From Halothece sp. PCC 7418 (GTDB lineage: Bacteria > Cyanobacteriota > Cyanobacteriia > Cyanobacteriales > Rubidibacteraceae), in NCBI RefSeq assembly GCF_000317635.1, contig NC_019779.1:2790001-2854000 (forward strand): 64,000 bases of DNA, given 5' to 3'. Made by a program: the position numbers and the translations under genes. Shown piece after piece: positions 52,611 to 63,393 of this stretch. The notes beneath the pieces are model-generated. The model had not been told where the DNA came from, searched no databases, and saw only the letters and a list, made by a program, of their open reading frames with translations. The stretch's first letter is position 1; every line of letters starts with the position of its first letter.

Positions 52611-53911
52611 TTTTCGGGGAGGGTGACAGTAAAGGTTGTTCCTTGTTTGGGGAAACTAGAGACGCTAATATCGCCGTGATGATTTTGGACGATGGCTTGC
52701 GCGATCGCGAGACCTAACCCTGCACCTGTTGCGCCTTGAGTGGTGCTATCTTGAGGGTAGGGAGAAACGCGATAGAAGCGATCGAACAAATGGGGAATCG
52801 CTGTTTCTGGGATGCCTTTTCCTGTATCTTTAATATCAACTTGTAAGTAATGATGATGGTTGCGTTTGATCTGCTGAACTTCAATGGTTACAGTTGGTGA
52901 AACCGTTTCTTGATCGGAATGTTCAATTCCATTACTAATCAAGTTGGTGAAGAGTCGCGCTAGCTGATCCCAGTCGCCTTTGACACTGAAAGCAGTGTCT
53001 GTTTCTGATTCAGGGAGATGGAGGTTGAGTTTGATTCCTTTTTGTTGCGCGATCGCGCTTTGTTCTTCCATCACTTCCATCAATAACGCATCCAAAGGAA
53101 TGGACTGTTGTTGCGTTGCAATCATCCCACTATCCGATCGCGCTAGGAATAACAAATCATTGACCAATTTTCCCAAGCGTTGCGTCAAGCGTTCAATCAC
53201 TTGTAACTGTTGCTGTTGTAATTCCCCATCAGGATAGGCAAGTGCCATTTGCACATTAGTTTGAATCATCGCGATCGGGTTTCGCAACTCATGAGAAGCA
53301 TCGGCGGTAAACTGTTTCAGACTTTGATAGGATTCTTTCACCGGTTGAATCGCAATCCCAGATAACCACCAGCTAATTCCCGCAACACAAACCACAACCG
53401 CACTAATCCCAATCGTTAAATCTAAAAGTAACTGTCGAATCGGCTTTGTTACCTCAAACCAAGGATGACTGACGCGCAGATACCCTAAAGTTTGTTTTCC
53501 CAGTTGAATCGGTTCAGTCACTTGACGTAAAAGGTATCCCGAAGCCAAATGAACCGTTTCTGTGGAACGATTTTTATGGAGGGGATAGCTAATGGCATCG
53601 GAAAAAGTTGACCACACTAACTCCCCCTCTGGATTAAACCATTCTAAATCAATATGGTCGTCTTCTACCGTTTCCGTATCATTGCCAAAGCTGGTTTCAA
53701 TATCGAGACGGTAGCCATTATCGGAAGTTGCAACTGGCTGAATCATCAGCGATCGTTCTACCACTTCTACCACGTGCTTTAAGGTATCATCAACCCGTTC
53801 AATGAGCGTACTACGAACATAGAAATAAACCCCCGTTGCAAACAGGAGTAACAGCACTGCGGTGACAGTGGCGTACCATAAGGCTAACCGTCTCCGTGTG
53901 GTTTGGAACAT
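52598..53911 (-). CDS. Membrane sensor histidine kinase, RppB/ManS-like
   Basis: 437 residues. TM1 at about 12-32 (WYATVTAVLLLLFATGVYFY), a periplasmic region of about 130 residues rich in acidic residues, TM2 near 167-190. HisKA with the acceptor His in FTADASHELRNPIAMIQTNV, then HATPase with N box LARLFTNLISNGIEHS and G boxes VDIKDTGKGIPE and GATGAGLGLAIAQAIV. No HAMP is obvious and no response regulator is adjacent. The acidic periplasmic loop would suit metal sensing (as in the manganese sensor ManS), which I cannot confirm. Transcribed after pyrG. Confidence 0.9.
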   Translation of the reverse strand: MFQTTRRRLALWYATVTAVLLLLFATGVYFYVRSTLIERVDDTLKHVVEVVERSLMIQPVATSDNGYRLDIETSFGNDTETVEDDHIDLEWFNPEGELVWSTFSDAISYPLHKNRSTETVHLASGYLLRQVTEPIQLGKQTLGYLRVSHPWFEVTKPIRQLLLDLTIGISAVVVCVAGISWWLSGIAIQPVKESYQSLKQFTADASHELRNPIAMIQTNVQMALAYPDGELQQQQLQVIERLTQRLGKLVNDLLFLARSDSGMIATQQQSIPLDALLMEVMEEQSAIAQQKGIKLNLHLPESETDTAFSVKGDWDQLARLFTNLISNGIEHSDQETVSPTVTIEVQQIKRNHHHYLQVDIKDTGKGIPETAIPHLFDRFYRVSPYPQDSTTQGATGAGLGLAIAQAIVQNHHGDISVSSFPKQGTTFTVTLPENSDP

Positions 53912-53913
53912 GA

Positions 53914-55653
<1,740 letters not shown>

Positions 55654-55660
55654 TCAAATC

Positions 55661-55999
55661 TTAATGCGACGCTTCTGGGGATACACTTTCCCCAATCCAT
55701 TGTAGATAGGAATTTAACCCCATTTGAATGGGAAGCGCAATGATTTCAGGAACGTCGTAAGAATGCAGTTCACAAATGCGGGTTTCCAGTTGCGAGTAAT
55801 AGGCTAAATTGGTTTTAATCATCAGTTGCCATTCGGGATCGCTATGGACTTCATTTTCCCAGATGTACAGGGAATGAATCGGGGTAATGCTGACACAAGC
55901 CCCATATTTTTCTTTAACGATAGCTGACGCGATCGCGCGGGCTTGTTCTTCGGATTCTGCGGTGACTAAAACAACACCGTATTGTTGATTTTTACTCAT
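55661..55999 (-). CDS. cutA: Divalent cation tolerance protein CutA
   Basis: 112-residue trimeric ferredoxin-fold protein. Blocks: YGVVLVTAESEEQARAIASA, YGACVSITPIHSLYIWENEV, EWQLMIKTNLAYYSQLETRI and YDVPEIIALPIQMGLNSYLQ. Linked to copper tolerance in E. coli; its precise job is unresolved. It sits 43 bases from the next gene on the same strand and 58 bases before pyrG. Confidence 0.93.
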   Translation of the reverse strand: MSKNQQYGVVLVTAESEEQARAIASAIVKEKYGACVSITPIHSLYIWENEVHSDPEWQLMIKTNLAYYSQLETRICELHSYDVPEIIALPIQMGLNSYLQWIGESVSPEASH

Positions 56000-56042
56000 A
56001 TTGACCCTAAAACTTGCACTCGTTTCTAATTATCATCTGGGA

Positions 56043-57017
56043 TCATGACAACTGATTGCAAATTTGTTTTGCAACCGCTAACCCCGATAAAAATGCACTC
56101 TCAGCACTGGAAACGAAGGAATCTCCTGAAGAAAACCCATCTCCTGCTAAATACAGATTCAACGCTGAGGAAGCGAAAAAAGGGGCATTAAACTGAGTTT
56201 TGGGAGTGCTATATCGCCAAAAATGAACTTGATGATCGATGATCTCAGCTTCTCCTAAATAATTTCTCGCTGCTGTCATTAATTCTTCCGCACCGCTTTC
56301 TCTGGTTTCAGGATCAAGATATTTTTCACTAAAGGCTGCATTCCCTTGTAAAGTAACTGCATACGCATGCGGTGAAATGCCTTTTTGATAATTACAAATA
56401 ATGGACTTCAGTTTCTCTCCTTCCACTAAAGCAGGTTTGATCAAAATCGGACGAGAAACTAAAAGTAAAACGGTCAGACAACTGTAATAGGTGACTTGAT
56501 CGAGGGTTTCTAAATTGGTATTAGGTTGAAGAAGATTAGAGTTTTTAAGCAGTTCAAGACTTTGGGGGACTGGAGGCGTAAGTAAGAGAAAACGGCTTTG
56601 ATTCGTTGTTCCCTCTTCTGTTGTAACACGCCAGCAATCAGCCTTGTAAGCTAAATGAACAACTTTGGTTTGGTTTTGAATATTTAAGTTGGAAGCAAGG
56701 TGTTTTGCAATCCCACGAATCCCATCAACGCCCCAATATTGATCCCATTCTGATTTGACAATTCCCTGTTGCTGTAATTCCTTTAGCCATTGCTGAAAGG
56801 TTTCGGTTTTAGCGCTGAGAAATTGTACGCCATAATCAAAGCGGGCTTCTCCCCATTCAGGATCACTCATGCGACGAGTCGCGAAACGCCCACCGATTCC
56901 ACGTCCTTTATCAAGGAGTTTAACCGTTAACCCTTGTGTTTGTAGATCTATCCCTGCAATTAAGCCCGTTAGCCCACCGCCAATAATTAAACAGTCTGGT
57001 TTTGAGTGATACTGCAT
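56043..57017 (-). CDS. FAD-dependent oxidoreductase (renalase-like)
   Basis: 324 residues. The dinucleotide motif CLIIGGGLTGLIAGIDLQTQ opens the protein, followed by DKGRGIGGRFATRRMSDPEW and a C-terminal FAD segment LYLAGDGFSSGDSFVSSAES ... AFLSGLAVA. The pattern resembles renalase-type NAD(P)/FAD amine oxidases common in cyanobacteria, which are thought to oxidise aberrant NAD(P)H forms; the substrate is not proven here. Between cutA and a pentapeptide-repeat gene on the same strand. Confidence 0.84.
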   Translation of the reverse strand: MQYHSKPDCLIIGGGLTGLIAGIDLQTQGLTVKLLDKGRGIGGRFATRRMSDPEWGEARFDYGVQFLSAKTETFQQWLKELQQQGIVKSEWDQYWGVDGIRGIAKHLASNLNIQNQTKVVHLAYKADCWRVTTEEGTTNQSRFLLLTPPVPQSLELLKNSNLLQPNTNLETLDQVTYYSCLTVLLLVSRPILIKPALVEGEKLKSIICNYQKGISPHAYAVTLQGNAAFSEKYLDPETRESGAEELMTAARNYLGEAEIIDHQVHFWRYSTPKTQFNAPFFASSALNLYLAGDGFSSGDSFVSSAESAFLSGLAVAKQICNQLS

Positions 57018-57032
57018 TCCTATTTTTAATAC

Positions 57033-57950
57033 TTATAACGCGACGTGATAGGCAATATTTTCATAATAATAACTGTTGGCTTGCGGGAAATTAGCAGGTT
57101 CTAAAGGGAGGTGACTCACTGGTTTAATTTGTGGTATATTTGCACCCTGAAGGCGAGCTTTTTCGAGATTAACACCGTTTAAGGTTGCCCCTGTTAAATT
57201 AGCATCCGTTAAATTAGCTTCTTTGAGGCTAGCATGAGTAAGATTGGCTTGTTCTAACCCTGCTTGCACTAAATTTGCTTGATCAAGATTAGCGTTTTCT
57301 AAATTAGTCCAATGCAAGCGCGATCGCGCTAATTTTGCTTTGGATAAATTCACTTCTGCTAAGTTTGCCCCACTCAGTCTTGCTTCTACCAAATTAACAC
57401 CAGATAAGTCAACTTTTTCCAAATCTACCAGTTTTAAAAATGCTCTTTTCAAGTTGACTTCTGTTAACAAAGCCTCTCGCAAACAAGCCCGAGTCAACCT
57501 TGCTTCTAATAAATTCGCCCAATTTAAATTAGCTGCTTGTAAATTCGTTTCTCTTAAGTTGGCGTGATAAGCATTCACTCCACAAAGATTTGCTCCTTGT
57601 AAATTAGACCGTTTCAGATTAACATGAGATAAATTTCCACCACTCAGTTTCGCCCCGACTAAGACCGCATTCATCATAAATGTTCCTTGAAAAACTGCCT
57701 TAGTGAGTTCGGCATTTTGAAAGCTAGTATCACTCAATTTCGCGTAACTAAAATTTGTCCAATTTAATTTAGCTTCATCAAATCTTGACTTAGTTAAGAA
57801 GGCTCGTGTAAAATTAGTGCCGATTAAGTTTGCTCCAGTAAAATCAACAGCAATCAGTGTAATTCCTGTTAAGTCTAAACCACTGAGATCAACGCCCCGA
57901 AAATCTCTTTCTCCTTGATCATAAAGCCTCAGCAAACGACTAAGTTTCAT
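57033..57950 (-). CDS. Pentapeptide-repeat protein
   Basis: 305 residues from ATG 57950 (MKLSRLLRLYDQGERDFRGV). Around fifty A(N/D)LxX pentapeptides run almost without break from residue 18 to 285, for example LRETNLQAANLNWANLLEAR. They should fold as a right-handed quadrilateral beta-helix. No catalytic domain or membrane segment. Such proteins are very numerous in cyanobacteria; few have known roles. A longer start at 58019 adds a cysteine-containing leader I consider untranslated. Confidence 0.88.
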   Translation of the reverse strand: MKLSRLLRLYDQGERDFRGVDLSGLDLTGITLIAVDFTGANLIGTNFTRAFLTKSRFDEAKLNWTNFSYAKLSDTSFQNAELTKAVFQGTFMMNAVLVGAKLSGGNLSHVNLKRSNLQGANLCGVNAYHANLRETNLQAANLNWANLLEARLTRACLREALLTEVNLKRAFLKLVDLEKVDLSGVNLVEARLSGANLAEVNLSKAKLARSRLHWTNLENANLDQANLVQAGLEQANLTHASLKEANLTDANLTGATLNGVNLEKARLQGANIPQIKPVSHLPLEPANFPQANSYYYENIAYHVAL

Positions 57951-58129
57951 TGGTTGATTCCCTTTTTTAGATTCGTTTCTGCAACAATAGCTAGGGGTTG
58001 AGGAGATCAACCATAACACCAGCTATAATACTTTATTTTCATTTTAGAATTAAGCGAGGGAAATCACCAAGGCTTGCTAAGGGATTTCAGAATATTTAAT
58101 AAAAGTTAATCTTCCTGATTTGAGATCCG

Positions 58130-59713
58130 CTATGGCGCACCTAAACCTGATTCTTCTGTATTATCGCTGTCTTGAGAATCATGAGATTTCCAAACCACTT
58201 GAGAGAGTGGTAATTTTTGGTATTGGATAATCTGAACAGGATGCTGTTGAGTCATTATATTTGTTAATTCTACAGAAGGTTTGTATAAAAAAGTTGAGCT
58301 AGTTTTCTTGATCTGATGAGTCTCATTAGTGGATTGAAAAAGCTGAAATTTTGTTTCTGGTTCAACATAGTGTGCTAAAGAAAAAATATCACCTAAATTC
58401 GTTTCTCCTTTATTGGTGCTAATGATTAATGGTTCAGAGACTTGATTAATGATCGTAGCCGTGTTGATATTTTGTTGGCTAACTGTTTTATTCCACCAAA
58501 CCTCTGCTTGGGATATCTTCCAAGAAGATATTAAACCAAGAATTAAAATAAATCCTACTAATCCCTGCCAAACTTTTTGATGAATTTGAGACGTGAATAA
58601 ATAAGCAATAATGACTTGAGCCGAAATTAAACTCGGAATAAAGTAACGGGTCATTGTTGATCGTCTGCCTCCTAAAATAACATCTGGTAAGATTAGAGAA
58701 AGACTAGGAATTAACAGTAAGCAAAGCAGGAATAAGAAAATATCTCGTTTGTTGTGCTTTCTTAAAATCAATAATCCATAACCAATTAAGACTAAAATAA
58801 GAGGCGGAACTAAATAAGTGTAGGGGTGATCTAAACTCAATCCTAAATCAATTAATAAACTGCTAAAATGAAGACCCCAAAGTTTGACTAAAAAAGATGA
58901 TGAGACAACCGCCTCTGTCCAAGCTGTCTTTTCTCGTAATTGCTCAAATTTAGTTATAATCAGTATTACCCAAGGTAAAAACGCGATCGCGCTGCCTAAA
59001 AGCACTAAAAAATAATTCCGAATCACCTTCGTATAAAATCGTTTTTCTCGCCAGAAAAGATAGACAGTTGTTGCTAAAAGTCCTAAGACAGTAAATAGTT
59101 TTGTGTATAAACTGAGAATCGTTGTTACACCAAAAGTAAGCCAGTGAAACTTATGTTTTTGATGAACAGCTTGCCAAAAACTACCATAAGTCAATAACAG
59201 CGTGAGAGTCCATAAGCTATATTGTCTCGCTTCTTGAGCATAAATAACATGAAACGGCGAAACTGTCATTAATAAAACAGCCATTAATGCAACAGCATCG
59301 GATTGAAATAAAACATAGCAAAACCAATATAAAGCAGGGAAAACCAGCAAGCTAAAAATAACGGATAAGCTACGCATTGTGGCGATTGAACTGCCGAACC
59401 AATCCTGCCAAAATCTGACTAAAATATAGTATAAGGGTGGATGTTCAGGATGCGTTTTTAAGGCTGCTATAGTTTGACCGAAGTCTGTATTAGAACTAAG
59501 CGTTTGATAGCGGAGTAAATCAGATCGCGATAAAATTTCTCCAGTAAATAACTCATTAACAACTTCTTCTCCAGTATATCCAGCGGTTCTTAGAGAAGTA
59601 AAAACTTCATCGTGCCAATAAACTTTTTTGTCGATATTTTCCCACCGCAACCAAATCCCAACTAATAAAAAAGAGAGGAATAAGCCTCTTACAAAAGTAT
59701 CTTTTTTGGTCAT
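58130..59713 (-). CDS. Glycosyltransferase family 39-like membrane protein
   Basis: 527 residues, about eleven hydrophobic segments. The GT-C signature is visible: an early acidic loop VYWHDEVFTSLRTAGYTGEE (first luminal loop, catalytic Asp/Glu), then THPEHPPLYYILVRFWQDWF and QEARQYSLWTLTLLLTYGSF. It would transfer a sugar from a polyprenyl-phosphate donor outside the membrane. Acceptor unknown. It stands alone, 101 bases from the HTH gene. Confidence 0.82.
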   Translation of the reverse strand: MTKKDTFVRGLFLSFLLVGIWLRWENIDKKVYWHDEVFTSLRTAGYTGEEVVNELFTGEILSRSDLLRYQTLSSNTDFGQTIAALKTHPEHPPLYYILVRFWQDWFGSSIATMRSLSVIFSLLVFPALYWFCYVLFQSDAVALMAVLLMTVSPFHVIYAQEARQYSLWTLTLLLTYGSFWQAVHQKHKFHWLTFGVTTILSLYTKLFTVLGLLATTVYLFWREKRFYTKVIRNYFLVLLGSAIAFLPWVILIITKFEQLREKTAWTEAVVSSSFLVKLWGLHFSSLLIDLGLSLDHPYTYLVPPLILVLIGYGLLILRKHNKRDIFLFLLCLLLIPSLSLILPDVILGGRRSTMTRYFIPSLISAQVIIAYLFTSQIHQKVWQGLVGFILILGLISSWKISQAEVWWNKTVSQQNINTATIINQVSEPLIISTNKGETNLGDIFSLAHYVEPETKFQLFQSTNETHQIKKTSSTFLYKPSVELTNIMTQQHPVQIIQYQKLPLSQVVWKSHDSQDSDNTEESGLGAP

Positions 59714-59814
59714 TCTTATAATAAAACAGCCCTGTTTACTAAGGGGGAATTGGAAGTTAATCTACTTTTTACAGATCAGATCATATTGCTGTATGGAGGG
59801 TGCTGAACTCTACT

Positions 59815-60675
59815 TTAAGAAAGCATATACACTTTACCATCCATTAAAATCCGTTTAATCCCTTTGGCTTCTAAATGCTCTTTTGTTTTTTGAATCATTT
59901 TTCCATCGGGAACTTTAATCACTTTTTGGGAACGATTAGAAAATCGTCTCGCCACTCGATGATTATCAAAAATTGGTAATGTTTTTTGTTGGGTTTCTAC
60001 ACTCGGGATTTCACCGAGATCTCTAAAGTCTTTCAGGGGTTTGGTAATTAAATTTGCACCGCGATCAATCACTAAATAACAAGTTTTAGGGAACTTCGCT
60101 TGAGACAAAGGTAACACTTCCACTTCATTTGATTCTGACTGCTGATTGGTTTGGTCAGTGGTTTCGTCATCATCCCAATCTTCTTCTTCCGTGTCTTCTA
60201 AATCGTCATCATCCCCCACATCTTCTCCGAACATATCTCGAATGACACTGAAATCAATCTCATCCACATTTTCCGTTTCATCTTGTTCAGGAGAAAGGCT
60301 AGTTTTTGGAGGGGTTTCACTATTAGAAAAAGACAATTCGATTTGTGTGCTTTCCGATGTTTTCTCTGTGGTTTCTGTTTCAGAAGATTCTTCAGTTTGA
60401 GGAGAGGAAAGTTCAGTTTCTTCTGTCTGTGGTGTTTCTGTCTCGATTGAGGTTTGCTCGGATGAGGAATCTGAGCGAGATTTGTGTCGGTTGTGGCGTT
60501 TTCTTTGAATCAAATTTTCGTATTCTTCGCCTGATAAGTTATTTCTTAAAACTCGACTCACTGTAGAATTACTCACCTGAAAGCGATCCGCTAAAGTCGC
60601 TGAGGTTTCATCGGTTTCGCGGTATAAACGGACGAGTTCTGTTTTTTCTTCATCGGAGAGTTTTCTCGGACTCAT
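59815..60675 (-). CDS. HTH protein with acidic linker and conserved-looking C-terminal domain
   Basis: 286 residues. Residues 5-50 make a transposase-like HTH (LSDEEKTELVRLYRETDETS, then SATLADRFQVSNSTVSRVLR). A long Ser/Thr/Glu/Asp linker (about 68-190, with an extreme acidic block DVGDDDDLEDTEEEDWDDDE) leads to an 80-residue folded end, KFPKTCYLVIDRGANLITKP ... KGIKRILMDGKVYMLS. It is not a transposase: no DDE core. It looks like a cyanobacteria-type DNA-binding regulator. Target unknown. Confidence 0.72.
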   Translation of the reverse strand: MSPRKLSDEEKTELVRLYRETDETSATLADRFQVSNSTVSRVLRNNLSGEEYENLIQRKRHNRHKSRSDSSSEQTSIETETPQTEETELSSPQTEESSETETTEKTSESTQIELSFSNSETPPKTSLSPEQDETENVDEIDFSVIRDMFGEDVGDDDDLEDTEEEDWDDDETTDQTNQQSESNEVEVLPLSQAKFPKTCYLVIDRGANLITKPLKDFRDLGEIPSVETQQKTLPIFDNHRVARRFSNRSQKVIKVPDGKMIQKTKEHLEAKGIKRILMDGKVYMLS

Positions 60676-60782
60676 AAGTTAGTTCAGGTGTTTAGGTGAA
60701 TCGTCATTTCAAGAAACTTGTTGTTTCTATCCTACTATCTTTTTGGATCAGTGATGCTATGATAAAATGTAATTCCGAATAT

Positions 60783-60855
60783 GGGTGTGTAACTCAGTGG
60801 ATAGAGTAGCTGCCTTCTAAGCAGCGAGTCGCAGGTTCAAATCCTGCCACACCCG
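60783..60855 (+). tRNA. tRNA-Arg(TCT)
   Basis: Cloverleaf with acceptor GGGTGTG/CACACCC and discriminator G. The D arm is AACTCAGTGGATAGAGTA. The anticodon stem GCTGC/GCAGC holds loop CTTCTAA (anticodon TCT, reading AGA/AGG). The T arm is CAGGTTCAAATCCTG. CCA is not encoded. Confidence 0.95.
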
Positions 60856-60878
60856 TTTATTCTAGCTTTTTGCTTTGG

Positions 60879-62477
60879 CTATTTCCTCTCGGTTGCCGTA
60901 GATTCTAGAGATAAAAACAGATCGATTTGACGCAAAGAGGGTTTTGGTTGAGATGCTGTTAGTGCGATCTGTCGGATCGAGTTGAGGGTTGCTTTCGCTT
61001 CTGGAGAAAGATTTTTGAGCGGTTGCTGAGGAATCGTTTCTAAAAGAGTCATCCCTTGCTGCATATCAAGGTAGATGTAGCCAAAATTGGTCTCTGGTAA
61101 CTGTTGCGCGATCGCGCTGAATTGCCTACTATTTTTTAAAGCCCTTTCTCCTTGTTGTTGGGCAAAAATCCGAAAGGGTGTCCCGACTGTGACCATTAGC
61201 CGTTCATCTTGTAACCAACCGTAACTCAGAAGTGGTTGCTGTGAGGGATCTTCCCAAGTGGTAATTGTTGTATTCCCTAAAGTTTCCGTTTCTTGGTCTA
61301 GAAAGGGATTTTTGGCTGCGATTTTACCCAGTTTCGCCAGTGTTTGTTCCCCTACCTCTCGCTGACTGGATTGGATTAAAATTCCACCCGCAAGGGGGAG
61401 ATTAGGAAGACTGGATTCTTCGGTTGGAAACAGCGCGATCGCGTACTCGCCATCTAACCAAGAAAACACATCTTGATCTAAATCCAGATCCCAAGATTTT
61501 GCCCAACGACGCATGACCGATAAACCGATCCCTAACACAGGATTGTCTTCACTCTGACGTACCACCTGCGACCAAACTTGATCCAACTGATGACCATTGA
61601 TGACAGCAAGTGTGCTATCTGGAAACTCTGAAAGTAATTGACTGTCATTGGGAGAAAGGCTTAAAAAGTTAGTTTCTGCACTCAGGGCTAAAGTTTGCAG
61701 ATGCAATCCTTCTGCTTCAAAAGAAACGCCCATAACCGCCGATTCAATGATATCTAAACCTGAGCCAGAAAAATTATTTCCCAGCCATTGGGTGTAATTC
61801 CTAAAGTAAACTTGTGCTGCGGGATTCTCTAAGTTTAAGCCTTGGGATAGTAGTTTTTGCACCCCTTCGTCACTAGCAAAAGCAGGGTCACCTTGAGCGG
61901 TATCAATCGTCTGTTCAATTAGGTTTCCTTGTTGAGAAAAAAGGACATAACCTTGTAACATTGCAGCACTGGCGCGATCGCCCTGGGCTGTTTTCACTTC
62001 TGTAATCGTAACGCCTTTGTATTGACGTTGCCTAACTTCTGTTTCTTCATTACTCTCTAAAGAACGTAAAAAGTTTCCCGCTTTTAAAGAATTTGTAATT
62101 CCCGCAATGAGCAAAACATTTTCTTCTTGAGAAAAAGGATTGATGGAGGGAAAATTAGCAATCGCTATTCCACTTAGCCAAGGGGCAACATCTTCTTCAT
62201 AATCAATATTAGCATCAGGGAGGAATTCTTGTTCTAACTCTTGCAGAGAACTTTGCCAAACCGCTTGGGCTTCTGTTGTTCCATATTGTTCTAATTCCGA
62301 CCAAACTTCGGGATCAGTCTCCATAAAAAGCATCGTTGAAGCACTTTCTGGTAATATTTTCGCGCTCGCTTGTGGCGTTAACCGCTTACCAACAATTAAA
62401 CGAAAATAACCATAAATCCCCCCTGCAATTAACAGCAGTATAATTCCCACTAATGTAATCCGTTTTTTATTGAACAT
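60879..62477 (-). CDS. DUF3352 membrane-anchored protein
   Basis: 532 residues with one N-terminal helix (ITLVGIILLLIAGGIYGYFR) and a large soluble part. Family features: ASAKILPESASTMLFMETDP, WLSGIAIANFPSINP, LSEFPDSTLAVINGHQLDQV and FSWLDGEYAIALFPTEES. DUF3352 proteins are widespread in cyanobacteria; function unknown. It lies convergent with tRNA-Arg (23 bases apart). Its 5' side directly meets the longest heptamer array. Confidence 0.85.
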   Translation of the reverse strand: MFNKKRITLVGIILLLIAGGIYGYFRLIVGKRLTPQASAKILPESASTMLFMETDPEVWSELEQYGTTEAQAVWQSSLQELEQEFLPDANIDYEEDVAPWLSGIAIANFPSINPFSQEENVLLIAGITNSLKAGNFLRSLESNEETEVRQRQYKGVTITEVKTAQGDRASAAMLQGYVLFSQQGNLIEQTIDTAQGDPAFASDEGVQKLLSQGLNLENPAAQVYFRNYTQWLGNNFSGSGLDIIESAVMGVSFEAEGLHLQTLALSAETNFLSLSPNDSQLLSEFPDSTLAVINGHQLDQVWSQVVRQSEDNPVLGIGLSVMRRWAKSWDLDLDQDVFSWLDGEYAIALFPTEESSLPNLPLAGGILIQSSQREVGEQTLAKLGKIAAKNPFLDQETETLGNTTITTWEDPSQQPLLSYGWLQDERLMVTVGTPFRIFAQQQGERALKNSRQFSAIAQQLPETNFGYIYLDMQQGMTLLETIPQQPLKNLSPEAKATLNSIRQIALTASQPKPSLRQIDLFLSLESTATERK

Positions 62478-62489
62478 CTTTTTACTCTT

Positions 62490-62685
62490 TTGTTATTTGT
62501 TCTTCGTTCTTTGTTCTTCGTTCTTTGTTCTTCGTTCTTTGTTATTTGTTCTTCGTTCTTTGTTATTTGTTCTTTGTTCTTTGTTATTTGTTATTTATTC
62601 CTTGATAACTGGTAACTGGTCACTGGTCACTGGTCACTGGTCACTGGTCACTGATAACTGATAACTGGTAACTGGTCACTAATTA
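62490..62685. repeat. 28-unit heptamer array
   Basis: The longest array in the window. Fifteen units of the TTGTTAT/TTGTTCT/TCGTTCT type, two joining units (TTATTCC, TTGATAA), then eleven of the CTGGTCA/CTGGTAA/CTGATAA type, ending CTAATTA. The phase of seven is kept across the change of unit. It lies between divergent DUF3352 and rpmI genes, so it sits in their shared promoter region. Confidence 0.9.
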
Positions 62686-62725
62686 CTCGTTTCCCTCAAC
62701 AGACTTAAAAAACGCAATATAACTA

Positions 62726-62755
62726 TTGCCCGATCGCGCTGAATTGACTTATAAT
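62726..62755 (+). promoter_or_regulatory. Putative rpmI-rplT promoter
   Basis: TATAAT at 62750-62755, 34 bases before the rpmI ATG, with TTGCCC (62726-62731) 18 bases upstream as a weak -35. A TTGACT abutting the -10 is too close to serve. Confidence 0.45.
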
Positions 62756-62789
62756 AGTAGGCTGTGTCAAAAAAATATGATTCAAAACA

Positions 62790-62990
62790 ATGCCAAAGCT
62801 CAAAACCAACCGTGCAGCAGCAAAGCGGTTTCGCACCACTGGAAGTGGTAAAATCCGTCGTCGCAAAGCCTTTAAAAACCACCTCCTACAACCAAAAACG
62901 ACCAAGCGCAAGCGGACATTATCAAAATTAACCATTGTTAATGAAAGAGACGAGGACAACGTTCGTCAAATGTTGCCTTATTTGAAGTAA
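62790..62990 (+). CDS. rpmI: 50S ribosomal protein L35
   Basis: 66-residue basic protein of the large subunit: [20 protein letters not shown], then [20 protein letters not shown] and [13 protein letters not shown]. Full-length and typical. rplT follows after 33 bases. infC, the usual first gene of this operon in other bacteria, is not upstream here, as in many cyanobacteria. Confidence 0.97.
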   Translation: MPKLKTNRAAAKRFRTTGSGKIRRRKAFKNHLLQPKTTKRKRTLSKLTIVNERDEDNVRQMLPYLK

Positions 62991-63023
62991 ATTGAATCAT
63001 ATCATCAAGGGAAATTATTATTT

Positions 63024-63374
63024 ATGTCACGAGTAAAAAAGGGGAATGTCTCCCAGAAACGACATAAGAAAATTCTAAAGTTAGCCAAAGGATTTAGAGG
63101 CGCACATTCTAAACTTTTCCGCACCGCGAATCAGCAGGTCATGAAAGCCCTGCGCCATTCCTATCGCGATCGTCGTCGTCGCAAGCGTGATTTTCGTCGC
63201 TTATGGATTGCGCGGATTAATGCTGCGGCGAGACAAAACGGAATGAGTTATTCTCAACTGACAGGTCAACTGAAAAAAGCAGACATTCAACTCAATCGTA
63301 AAATGTTAGCAAACTTAGCAATGCTCGATCCTGAAGCATTTGCAAAAGTTGTGGAAACAGCTAAGCAAGCCTAA
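63024..63374 (+). CDS. rplT: 50S ribosomal protein L20
   Basis: 116-residue early-assembly protein: [78 protein letters not shown]. In other bacteria L20 represses its own operon; no clear site is seen in this leader. The next gene starts 20 bases after the stop, so it may belong to the same transcript. Confidence 0.97.
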   Translation: MSRVKKGNVSQKRHKKILKLAKGFRGAHSKLFRTANQQVMKALRHSYRDRRRRKRDFRRLWIARINAAARQNGMSYSQLTGQLKKADIQLNRKMLANLAMLDPEAFAKVVETAKQA

Positions 63375-63393
63375 GCGTTGGTGGAGTCAAGTC

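Noticed and set aside
62490-62685. Heptamer array read as a CRISPR or as a coding Phe/Val/Leu-rich peptide.
   Set aside because: Unit is seven bases with no spacers, and the apparent peptide is a by-product of the repeat.
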